Below, piece by piece: positions 1 through 5,724 of a DNA stretch of 8,619 nucleotides. The stretch comes from Bradyrhizobiaceae bacterium (GTDB taxonomy: Bacteria; Pseudomonadota; Alphaproteobacteria; Rhizobiales; Hyphomicrobiaceae). The position numbers and the translations under genes are program-made. Within the stretch, counting starts at the first letter, position 1. The number at the start of each line of letters is the position of its first letter. The DNA lies in assembly GCA_947475855.1 (NCBI GenBank), contig CANJPN010000244.1:1-8619 (forward strand), given 5' to 3'. The notes below the pieces were generated by a model. The model saw only the letters and a list, made by a program, of their open reading frames with translations. It ran no database searches and was not told the origin of the DNA.

Positions 1-353
1 AGAACGACATTCCAGGTGTCATCGACGAGCGGGCGGACGGCCGTCACGGTGCGGCCAGGTTCGATCGCGGCATCCAGGCCGTGAACGCGAGCGTAGCTTT
101 CCAGATAAGCCAGCAATTGTGTGGCACTGGGGAAATCCGGGTAGTGCGCGGGCATCGGATAGTCGGCGAAGGCAGTGGAGCGCTTCGACGAGACGATATG
201 GACGTTTTCGTAGAGGCCGTGGCGCCAGTTACCACCGAGGCCCGGCCCCGCATCGACTTGGTCGTAGGGCAAGCCGTGCTGCTTCATGGCCTTGGCCATC
301 GCCAGCCCCACTGGGCCAGCGCCGATGATCAGGTGCTTGTCTCGAAACGCCAT
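1..353 (-). CDS. Flavin-containing monooxygenase-like FAD/NAD(P)-dependent oxidoreductase, 3' part missing
   Basis: The gene starts at 353 with ATG and runs off the left edge, leaving 117 complete codons with no stop. The N-terminus HLIIGAGPVGLAMAKAM is a classic Rossmann beta-alpha-beta FAD-binding fold with GxGxxG at residues 11-16. Next comes GLGGNW (38-43), the usual GG-x-W segment after the FAD ribose-binding acidic residue, which here is probably D34. The stretch DYPMPAHYPDFPS (64-76) and the following LLAYLESYA resemble flavin-containing monooxygenases and related NAD(P)/FAD oxidoreductases, which oxygenate N, S or ketone substrates. The FMO signature and the NADPH site would lie beyond the edge, so the substrate cannot be stated. 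A GGA about 8 nt before the ATG is a modest ribosome site. The gene lies 152 bp downstream of yggS on the same strand. Family call fairly sure; exact reaction unknown. Confidence 0.82.
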   Translation of the reverse strand, partial: MAFRDKHLIIGAGPVGLAMAKAMKQHGLPYDQVDAGPGLGGNWRHGLYENVHIVSSKRSTAFADYPMPAHYPDFPSATQLLAYLESYARVHGLDAAIEPGRTVTAVRPLVDDTWNVV

Positions 354-385
354 CCGTCAAATCCGGTACTCGGAGGGCAACCCTG

Positions 386-401
386 GTCACCCTGTCACCC
401 G
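386..401. repeat. Short tandem direct repeat upstream of the oxidoreductase gene
   Basis: Two adjacent 8-bp units, GTCACCCT and GTCACCCG, match at 7 of 8 positions and lie 33-48 nt before the oxidoreductase ATG. Read on the minus strand they are GGGTGAC units spaced 8 bp apart, and a partial third unit (AGGGT) follows. The position would suit a regulator site, but the unit is short and chance is a real alternative. Confidence 0.3.
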
Positions 402-505
402 TTGCGCATGTGAGAAACCGTGCGCGCGCCAACAATTAGCGCTTCTTTGTAGCACCAAGTTGCAATTGCGCACCGGTTTTCGACGACAGGTCGTGCGGCA
501 GTTGG

Positions 506-1174
506 TCAGCCGCGAGAGCCGAAGATGGCACTGCCGACGCGCACATGAGTTGCGCCGAACTGGATGGCGGTTTCGAAGTCGGCACTCATGCCCATGCTCA
601 GGGCGGTCAGACCTTGCTCGCGAGCGAGCTTTGCGAGAAGTGCGAAATGGACCGCCGGCTCCTCCTCGTGCGGGGGAATGCACATGAGGCCAGCGATCTC
701 GATCCTCAGCTCGTCGCGGCAGAGGGCGACGAGGGCCGGCAGCTCGGCGGGGGTTACACCCGCCTTCTGCGCCTCCTCGCCGGTGTTGACTTCGATGAAC
801 AGCTTGAGGTGGCGTTGCTGGCGGGTCATTTCCTCGGCGACTGCGCGGGCGATTTTCGGACGGTCGATCGTATGGATGCAATCGAACAGCGCAACGGCCT
901 CGCGAGCCTTATTGGACTGCAATGGGCCGATCAGGTGCAGCTCGATGCCCGCGAAGCGCTCACGCAAAGCCGGCCACTTTGACTTCGCCTCCTGGACGCG
1001 GTTCTCTCCGAACACGCGTTGGCCAGCCTCGATAACAGGCACGATCTCGGCCATCTCGAAGGTCTTCGAGACGGCGACGAGTGAGACGCCGGCGGGATCG
1101 CGGCCGACCTCGCGGGCCGCCACGTCGATGCGCGAGCGAACGGCTTCGAGGGGGACGTGATGGGAATTCTCCAT
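506..1174 (-). CDS. yggS: YggS/PROSC-family pyridoxal phosphate homeostasis protein
   Basis: This is a 222-residue alanine-racemase-like TIM-barrel protein that binds pyridoxal 5'-phosphate and buffers free PLP in the cytosol. It is not expected to have racemase activity. The PLP-binding lysine is K37 in LVAVSKTF. GENRVQE (56-62), HLIGPLQSNK (80-89), SMGMS (193-197) and VRVGSAIFG (211-219, the phosphate-binding end) are the family's conserved blocks. Length is normal for the family. The frame is open upstream to another ATG at 1219. I chose the ATG at 1174 because GGAAGG sits 5 nt before it and because the family starts close to this helix. The gene is divergent from leuS and shares its 187-bp upstream region. 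The oxidoreductase downstream is 152 bp away, and no clear terminator lies between them. Confidence 0.95.
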   Translation of the reverse strand: MENSHHVPLEAVRSRIDVAAREVGRDPAGVSLVAVSKTFEMAEIVPVIEAGQRVFGENRVQEAKSKWPALRERFAGIELHLIGPLQSNKAREAVALFDCIHTIDRPKIARAVAEEMTRQQRHLKLFIEVNTGEEAQKAGVTPAELPALVALCRDELRIEIAGLMCIPPHEEEPAVHFALLAKLAREQGLTALSMGMSADFETAIQFGATHVRVGSAIFGSRG

Positions 1175-1179
1175 CAAAA

Positions 1180-1185
1180 CCTTCC
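1180..1185 (-). promoter_or_regulatory. Ribosome binding site of yggS
   Basis: GGAAGG on the minus strand, 5 nt before the ATG at 1174. It decides the start of yggS in favour of 1174 over the in-frame ATG at 1219. Confidence 0.6.
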
Positions 1186-1229
1186 GGTTGTCAGTTTGCG
1201 ACGATCGAAATGCCGACAAGATCGATTTT

Positions 1230-1259
1230 CATCGACATATCGCCTCGATCATGTCGATG
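1230..1259. repeat. Perfect 9-bp inverted repeat in the yggS-leuS divergent region
   Basis: CATCGACAT (1230-1238) and its exact reverse complement ATGTCGATG (1251-1259) are separated by 12 bp. The arm centres are 21 bp apart, about two helical turns, which fits two half-sites for a dimeric DNA-binding protein. It could also form an RNA hairpin with a 12-nt loop. The position between two divergent genes suits an operator, but no regulator can be named. Confidence 0.45.
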
Positions 1260-1277
1260 CCATCGTCATGTCAGCGC

Positions 1278-1311
1278 GGGCCCGCCTTGACCGCGCCGCG
1301 CTTCCGGGCCC
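1278..1311. repeat. GC-rich inverted repeat ahead of leuS
   Basis: GGGCCCG (1278-1284) pairs exactly with CGGGCCC (1305-1311) across a 20-nt loop. The loop holds the TTGACC that is the best leuS -35 candidate. It lies about 50 nt before the leuS start. No run of T follows, so it is not a standard terminator. In a high-GC genome a 7-bp GC stem may be chance. Confidence 0.3.
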
Positions 1312-1361
1312 AATAGCGCCAGGAACCTTTCAAAACCTACAGCAAGACGTCGCAAACGCCC

Positions 1362-3980
1362 ATGTCCGAGACCAAGACGATAGAACGCTACAATGCACCC
1401 GTGGCCGAGCGGCGATGGCAGCAGGCATGGGAAAAGGCCAGCATTTTCAAAGCCTCGAATACCGACACACGGCCAAAATGCTATGTGCTCGAGATGTTCC
1501 CCTATCCGTCGGGGCGCATCCACATGGGCCACGTGCGCAACTACACGATGGGCGACGTGTTCGCGCGCTACAAGCGGACGCGGGGCTTCAACGTGCTCCA
1601 TCCGATGGGCTGGGACGCGTTCGGCATGCCGGCCGAGAACGCCGCGATGGCGCGCAAGACGCATCCGGCGGCGTGGACCTACCAGAACATCGCGGCAATG
1701 AAGGCCCAGCTCAAGAGCATGGGGCTGTCACTCGACTGGTCGCGCGAAATCGCGACCTGCGACGTCGAATACTACCACCAGCAGCAGAAGATCTTCCTGG
1801 ATATGCTGGGCAAAGACCTCGCGTATCGCGGCGTCGGCAAGGTCAATTGGGACCCGGTGGACCAGACCGTGCTCGCCAACGAGCAGGTGATCGACGGCCG
1901 CGGCTGGCGCTCCGGCGCTGCGGTCGAACAGCGCGAGATGCCGGTCTGGTACTTCCGCATCACGCGCTACGCGGACGAACTGCTGTCTGCGCTCGACACG
2001 CTCGAGCGGTGGCCGGAGAAGGTGCGCCTGATGCAGGGCAAATGGATCGGCCGCTCGGAAGGGCTGCTGATGCGCTATGCGCTCGAAGGTGCGGCACTGC
2101 CCAAGGGGAAATGGTCCGAGCTGGAAGTGTTCACGACGCGCGCCGACACGATCTTCGGCGGCAGTTTCTGTGCGCTTTCACTCGGCCATCCATTGACGCT
2201 GGAGCTGGCGAAGACCGATCCCAAGCTGCAGGCGTTCATTGAAGAGTGCGCGCGCGTCGGCACGTCGGAGGAGGATCTCGCAAAGGCCGAGAAGAAGGGC
2301 TTCGACACGGGGATCGTCGCCACGCATCCGCTGATCCCGGACCGCAAGCTGAAGGTGTTCGTGGCGAACTTCGTGTTGATGGGCTACGGCACTGGCGCGA
2401 TCTTCGGCTGCCCGGCGCACGACCAGCGTGATTACGAATTCGCGACCAAGTACGGCCTGACCATCACTCCGGTTGTCGTGCCTGTGGACAAGGATGCCGC
2501 GACATTCAAGCTCGCGGGCGAGGCCTACGACGGGCCGGGCCGGCTCGCGAACTCGCAATTCCTCGACGGCAAGTCGATCGAAGAAGCCAAGGCCGAAATT
2601 GCCAAGCGGCTGGAAAAGCTGGGCAAAGGCGAGCGCCAGGTGATGTATCGCCTGCGCGACTGGGGCATCTCGCGGCAGCGCTACTGGGGCTGTCCGATCC
2701 CTGTCGTCCACTGCGACAGCTGCGGCGTCGTCCCGGTGCCGGTGAGTGACCTCCCCGTCAAACTGCCGGAGGACGTGACATTCGACATGCCGGGCAATCC
2801 GCTCAACCGGCATCCGACGTGGAAGCACGTCAACTGCCCGAAGTGCGGCAAGCCCGCGACGCGCGAGACTGATACGATGGATACGTTCGTCGACAGCTCA
2901 TGGTATTTCGCGCGGTTCTGCTCGCCGCGGGAGAACATTCCGGTCGATGCGGCAGCAGCAAAGTACTGGCTGCCCGTCGACCAGTATATCGGCGGCATCG
3001 AACACGCGATCCTGCACCTGCTCTACTCGCGCTTCTTCTCGCGAGCGATGGTCGATACGGGGCATCTCAGCGTGAAGGAGCCGTTCGCGGGCCTGTTCAC
3101 GCAGGGCATGGTCGTGCACGAAACCTACCAGTCGGCGGCCGGCAAATGGCTGCTGCCGGGCGACGTCCGGTTCGAAGACGACGGCGCGGGCGGCCGGAAG
3201 GGCTTCGAAGTCGATGGCGGCGCTCCTGTCGTGATCGGCGCGATCGAGAAGATGTCGAAGTCGAAGAGCAATCTCGTCGACCCCGACGACATCATCTCGA
3301 GCCATGGCGCCGACTGCGCCCGCTGGTTCATGCTGTCCGACAGCCCGCCGGAACGGGACGTGATCTGGACCGACGCTGGCGTGACAGGTGCTGGCCGGCA
3401 CATCCAAAGGGTGTGGCGCATCATCAACGAGGTGGCCGAGGTCGCGGTGGCGAAATCCACGGCACAGCCTCGTGAATTCGGTCCTGCGGCGCTGGACTTG
3501 CGCCGGGCGGGACACAAGGCGCTCGCCAAGGTTGCGGCGCAGATCGAAGCGCTGCGGTTCAACGTGGCCGTCGCACAGATCTACGAGTTCACGTCTGCAT
3601 TGCAATCCGCGGTCGCCAAAGCCGGCGAGCCCGGCATGGCATGGGCGCTCCGGGAGGCGGCGGAACTGCTGACCCAGATGATCTGTCCGATGATGCCGCA
3701 CTTGGCCGAGGACTGCTGGGAGAGGCTTGGATACAACACTCTCGCTGCGGAACAGCCTTGGCCGGACGCAGATCCAGCTCTGCTCGTTGACGATACGATC
3801 ACCGTTGCCGTACAGGTAAATGGCAAGCGAAGGGATGAACTGACGATTTCCCGGACTGCCACGACCTCCGAGATCGAAGCTGCGGCGCTCAAGCTGGAGC
3901 CAGTGATCCGGGCGATGGAAGGCAAGCCGGCCAGAAAGGTGATCGTCGTCCCGCAGAGGATCGTTAATGTCGTCGTCTGA
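1362..3980 (+). CDS. leuS: Leucyl-tRNA synthetase
   Basis: An 872-residue class Ia aminoacyl-tRNA synthetase that activates leucine with ATP and charges tRNA-Leu in the cytosol. The HIGH-type motif is HMGH (54-57) within PSGRIHMGHVRNYTMGD, and the KMSKS loop is present unchanged at 630-634. The CP1 editing domain carries the threonine-rich TTRADT (258-263) and AHDQRD (352-357), where D354 matches the conserved aspartate that positions mischarged amino acids. A zinc-knuckle insertion has paired cysteines at 451/454 and 492/495. The C-terminus VQVNGKRRDEL through the final VNVVV is the normal tRNA-binding end. Length is as expected and all key residues are intact. The ATG at 1362 gives the family-like start (ERYNAPVAERRWQ), although no good ribosome site precedes it. 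It is the first gene of leuS-lptE-holA and overlaps lptE by 14 bp. Confidence 0.98.
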   Translation: MSETKTIERYNAPVAERRWQQAWEKASIFKASNTDTRPKCYVLEMFPYPSGRIHMGHVRNYTMGDVFARYKRTRGFNVLHPMGWDAFGMPAENAAMARKTHPAAWTYQNIAAMKAQLKSMGLSLDWSREIATCDVEYYHQQQKIFLDMLGKDLAYRGVGKVNWDPVDQTVLANEQVIDGRGWRSGAAVEQREMPVWYFRITRYADELLSALDTLERWPEKVRLMQGKWIGRSEGLLMRYALEGAALPKGKWSELEVFTTRADTIFGGSFCALSLGHPLTLELAKTDPKLQAFIEECARVGTSEEDLAKAEKKGFDTGIVATHPLIPDRKLKVFVANFVLMGYGTGAIFGCPAHDQRDYEFATKYGLTITPVVVPVDKDAATFKLAGEAYDGPGRLANSQFLDGKSIEEAKAEIAKRLEKLGKGERQVMYRLRDWGISRQRYWGCPIPVVHCDSCGVVPVPVSDLPVKLPEDVTFDMPGNPLNRHPTWKHVNCPKCGKPATRETDTMDTFVDSSWYFARFCSPRENIPVDAAAAKYWLPVDQYIGGIEHAILHLLYSRFFSRAMVDTGHLSVKEPFAGLFTQGMVVHETYQSAAGKWLLPGDVRFEDDGAGGRKGFEVDGGAPVVIGAIEKMSKSKSNLVDPDDIISSHGADCARWFMLSDSPPERDVIWTDAGVTGAGRHIQRVWRIINEVAEVAVAKSTAQPREFGPAALDLRRAGHKALAKVAAQIEALRFNVAVAQIYEFTSALQSAVAKAGEPGMAWALREAAELLTQMICPMMPHLAEDCWERLGYNTLAAEQPWPDADPALLVDDTITVAVQVNGKRRDELTISRTATTSEIEAAALKLEPVIRAMEGKPARKVIVVPQRIVNVVV
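3955..3960 (+). promoter_or_regulatory. Ribosome binding site of lptE inside leuS
   Basis: AGAGGA lies 6 nt before the lptE ATG and within the last codons of leuS. It fixes the lptE start at 3967 and implies translation by ribosomes arriving from leuS or re-initiating there. Confidence 0.6.
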
Positions 3981-4551
3981 GGCGTCCAATCCGGCCGGCA
4001 AGCGGCATAGTGGCAACGGCATTTCGCGCCGCTCGTTGCTGCGTGCGGTCGGGCTTGGTTTGGCGACTGGTGTCGCAGGCTGCGCCGACGGCAGTGGGTT
4101 CCGGCCGCTCTATGGCACGCTCGGCGCCAACGCCAACGCCAAGATGGCTCAGGTCGAGTTCACGCCGATCCCTGGGCGCAATGGCCAGCGCATTCGTAAC
4201 GAGCTGCTGTTCAAGGCCTATGGCGGTGACTACAACGGCCGGCCGCCTTCCACGCCCAAGTACCGGATGGAAATCGCGGTCAGGGAATCGGCGCAGACCA
4301 CTCTGGTGCTTACCGACGGCACGTCGGCCAGCATGATCTACCAGATCGATGCTCGGTTCCAACTCATCGATCTCGAGACCAAGAAGGTTCTGCTGTCCGG
4401 CAGCAGCCAGAGCCGCGCCACCTCCGAGCGCTTCGCCAACGTGTTCTCCAACGTGAGGGCCGCAGACGAGGCGCAAGATCGGGCATCAAAGTCGATCGCC
4501 ACGGATCTCAGCGCGCGGCTCGCAGGCTTCCTCGGCGGCCTGCCCGCCTGA
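3967..4551 (+). CDS. lptE: LPS-assembly lipoprotein LptE
   Basis: A 194-residue lipoprotein that plugs the LptD beta-barrel and helps insert lipopolysaccharide into the outer leaflet of the outer membrane. A hydrophilic N-region of about 20 residues is followed by SRRSLLRAVGLGL and a lipobox TGVAGC, so C39 should be the acylated residue. Soon after comes GFRPLYG (44-50), the signature of alphaproteobacterial LptE after the lipid anchor. The remaining sequence, with alternating beta strands (YRMEIAVRE, SMIYQIDARFQLID) and a C-terminal helix, fits the LptE fold. The paired arginines at 21-22 give the signal peptide a Tat-like look. The start overlaps the end of leuS by 14 bp in another frame, suggesting translational coupling. 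Sequence conservation in this family is low, but position and signature agree. Confidence 0.92.
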   Translation: MSSSEASNPAGKRHSGNGISRRSLLRAVGLGLATGVAGCADGSGFRPLYGTLGANANAKMAQVEFTPIPGRNGQRIRNELLFKAYGGDYNGRPPSTPKYRMEIAVRESAQTTLVLTDGTSASMIYQIDARFQLIDLETKKVLLSGSSQSRATSERFANVFSNVRAADEAQDRASKSIATDLSARLAGFLGGLPA

Positions 4552-4564
4552 TCGGATCTGCCGC

Positions 4565-4592
4565 TTGATCGGCGCGCCGTTCAGGTTAGATT
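4565..4592 (+). promoter_or_regulatory. Possible holA promoter in the lptE-holA gap
   Basis: TTGATC (4565-4570) and TAGATT (4587-4592) are 16 bp apart, each matching the sigma-70 consensus at 4 of 6 bases. They lie in the 129-bp gap after lptE and would give a leader of about 80 nt. The gap is otherwise featureless: no clear terminator was seen for lptE. Such matches arise by chance, so the call is weak, and holA may instead be read through from leuS-lptE. Confidence 0.25.
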
Positions 4593-4667
4593 GATCTGCC
4601 GAGCTGGACCATTGCAGTGAACGGGCTATGGTTCCCGAGCGCGCATCTTCATAATCGTCTTTCGAAT

Positions 4668-4674
4668 CGAGGGA
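4668..4674 (+). promoter_or_regulatory. Ribosome binding site of holA
   Basis: CGAGGGA ends 6 nt before the GTG at 4681. This strong site at ideal spacing supports the GTG start for holA. Confidence 0.65.
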
Positions 4675-4680
4675 CTTGCT

Positions 4681-5706
4681 GTGGTTGCCGTCAAAGGCGC
4701 GCAAGCCGCCTCGTTCCTTAAATCACTCGAGCCGCGCATCGTTGCCGTACTGCTTTATGGCGACGACGCTGGACTTGTTTCCGAACGCGCGCGGTCGGCT
4801 GCGAACAATCTCGCCCAGCGCTCGAAGCCGCCCGGCGAAATCCTGCGGATCGAGGACAGCGACCTCGACGGTGATGCCGATCGCCTGCACACCGAACTGC
4901 GAACCGTTTCGATGTTCGGCGGTGCCCGCGTCATCAGGACGAGCACATCGCGCAAGATCAATACCCAGCTTCTGAAGCCCCTGTTGGAGCCAGGCGTCAT
5001 GACCGGCATGCTGGTCGTGGAAGCCGGCAGCCTGAGGCGCGAGGACGCCATGCTCAAGCTGTTCGAAGGTTCCAGCATCGCCCTGGCAGTACCCTGCTAC
5101 CCGGACGAGGCACGTGATCTCGACTCCGTGATCAAGGATGCCATGGCGGAAGCCAAGATGGAAATCGCGCCCGAGGCCCGGCAACTGCTCGCGAGCCGGC
5201 TTGGTGCCGACCGCGCGTTGTCGCGGGCGGAGATCGACAAGCTGCTGCTCTATGCGCACGGGACAGGGAAAATTACGGTCGAGGATGTCGAGGCGGTCGT
5301 AGGCGATGCTTCGGAGATGGCAATCGACGCGGTGCTCATGGCGGCCAGCGGCGGCAATGGCCGCAAGGCGATCATGGAACTCGACCGCGCCGTGGCGTCT
5401 GGCGAAAGTCCACAAGGCATCATCGTAATGACACTGCGGCACTTCCAGCGGTTGCACAGGCTGCGTGCAGCGATTGAAATGGGCCGCTCGTTCGACGACG
5501 CAGCACGCAGCATGAGACCCCCCCTGCACTTCAAAACGCGTGGCTTGATCGAGGCGCAAATCCGCGCGTGGGATGCGGCGCGGCTCGACCGGGCGATCGC
5601 GGTAATTTCGCGCACGGCGAGGGATGCGCGATTGGCGAGCCAGCTCGAAGCGACGTTGGCCGAGCGGATGATGCTGGAACTCGCCGCGATGGTCGCGCGG
5701 CGCTGA
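4681..5706 (+). CDS. holA: DNA polymerase III subunit delta
   Basis: A 341-residue delta subunit of the replicative clamp loader, the subunit that opens the beta sliding clamp. The N-terminal AAA+-like domain has the degenerate nucleotide-fold segment VLLYGDDAGLVSERA (23-37), without a Walker A lysine, as is normal for delta. ELRTVSMFGGARVI (72-85) and MLVVEAGSLRREDAMLKLFE (110-129) are typical delta blocks. The hallmark SRLGADRALSRAEIDKLLLY (172-191) ends the ATPase-like region and leads to the C-terminal helical collar domain. Translation starts with GTG at 4681, supported by a CGAGGGA ribosome site. It follows lptE after 129 bp, the usual alphaproteobacterial arrangement. The gene ends 13 bp from a convergent gene. 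No defect is visible. Confidence 0.94.
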   Translation: MVAVKGAQAASFLKSLEPRIVAVLLYGDDAGLVSERARSAANNLAQRSKPPGEILRIEDSDLDGDADRLHTELRTVSMFGGARVIRTSTSRKINTQLLKPLLEPGVMTGMLVVEAGSLRREDAMLKLFEGSSIALAVPCYPDEARDLDSVIKDAMAEAKMEIAPEARQLLASRLGADRALSRAEIDKLLLYAHGTGKITVEDVEAVVGDASEMAIDAVLMAASGGNGRKAIMELDRAVASGESPQGIIVMTLRHFQRLHRLRAAIEMGRSFDDAARSMRPPLHFKTRGLIEAQIRAWDAARLDRAIAVISRTARDARLASQLEATLAERMMLELAAMVARR

Positions 5707-5724
5707 CGGAGCTTTCCGCTCAGC
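5702..5724. terminator. Hairpin spanning both stop codons of the convergent holA and coiled-coil genes
   Basis: GCTGA-CGGA (5702-5710) pairs with TCCG-C-TCAGC (5715-5724). This gives a 9-bp stem with one bulged base and a 4-nt loop. The TGA of holA (5704-5706) pairs with the complement of the TGA of the opposing gene (5720-5722). The placement suits a two-way terminator. However, no clear T-run follows on either strand, so intrinsic termination is doubtful. Confidence 0.35.

Larger units (their letters stand above)
1175..1361. promoter_or_regulatory. Divergent intergenic region between yggS and leuS
   Basis: This 187-bp stretch must hold the promoters of both yggS (leftward) and leuS (rightward). 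A possible leuS -35 element, TTGACC at 1287-1292, is seen, but the -10 at the right distance (CAATAG, 1311-1316) is poor. No Shine-Dalgarno-like sequence directly precedes the leuS ATG; AGGAA at 1321-1325 is too far upstream to serve. The left half is rich in TCGAT/ATCGA words, including a perfect inverted repeat. The right half has a GC-rich stem. Promoter positions are inferred only. Confidence 0.5.

Noticed and set aside
354..505. Search for a terminator between yggS and the oxidoreductase gene
   Set aside because: Only tiny palindromes such as GCAATTGC and ACGACAGGTCGT were found, and none has terminator form.
1251..1316. A 21-codon open frame ahead of leuS, considered as a leucine leader peptide
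   Set aside because: It has only one leucine codon, no ribosome site and no terminator-antiterminator pair, so attenuation is not supported.
1157..2242. A 361-codon plus-strand frame starting before leuS and running into it
   Set aside because: It overlaps the leuS catalytic region in another frame, has no recognisable motif and reads like a GC-driven open frame.
2898..4022. A 374-codon minus-strand reading frame opposite leuS
   Set aside because: It lies wholly antisense to an intact, highly conserved leuS. Its Arg/Pro/His-rich translation is typical of shadow frames in high-GC DNA, and no family motif is visible.
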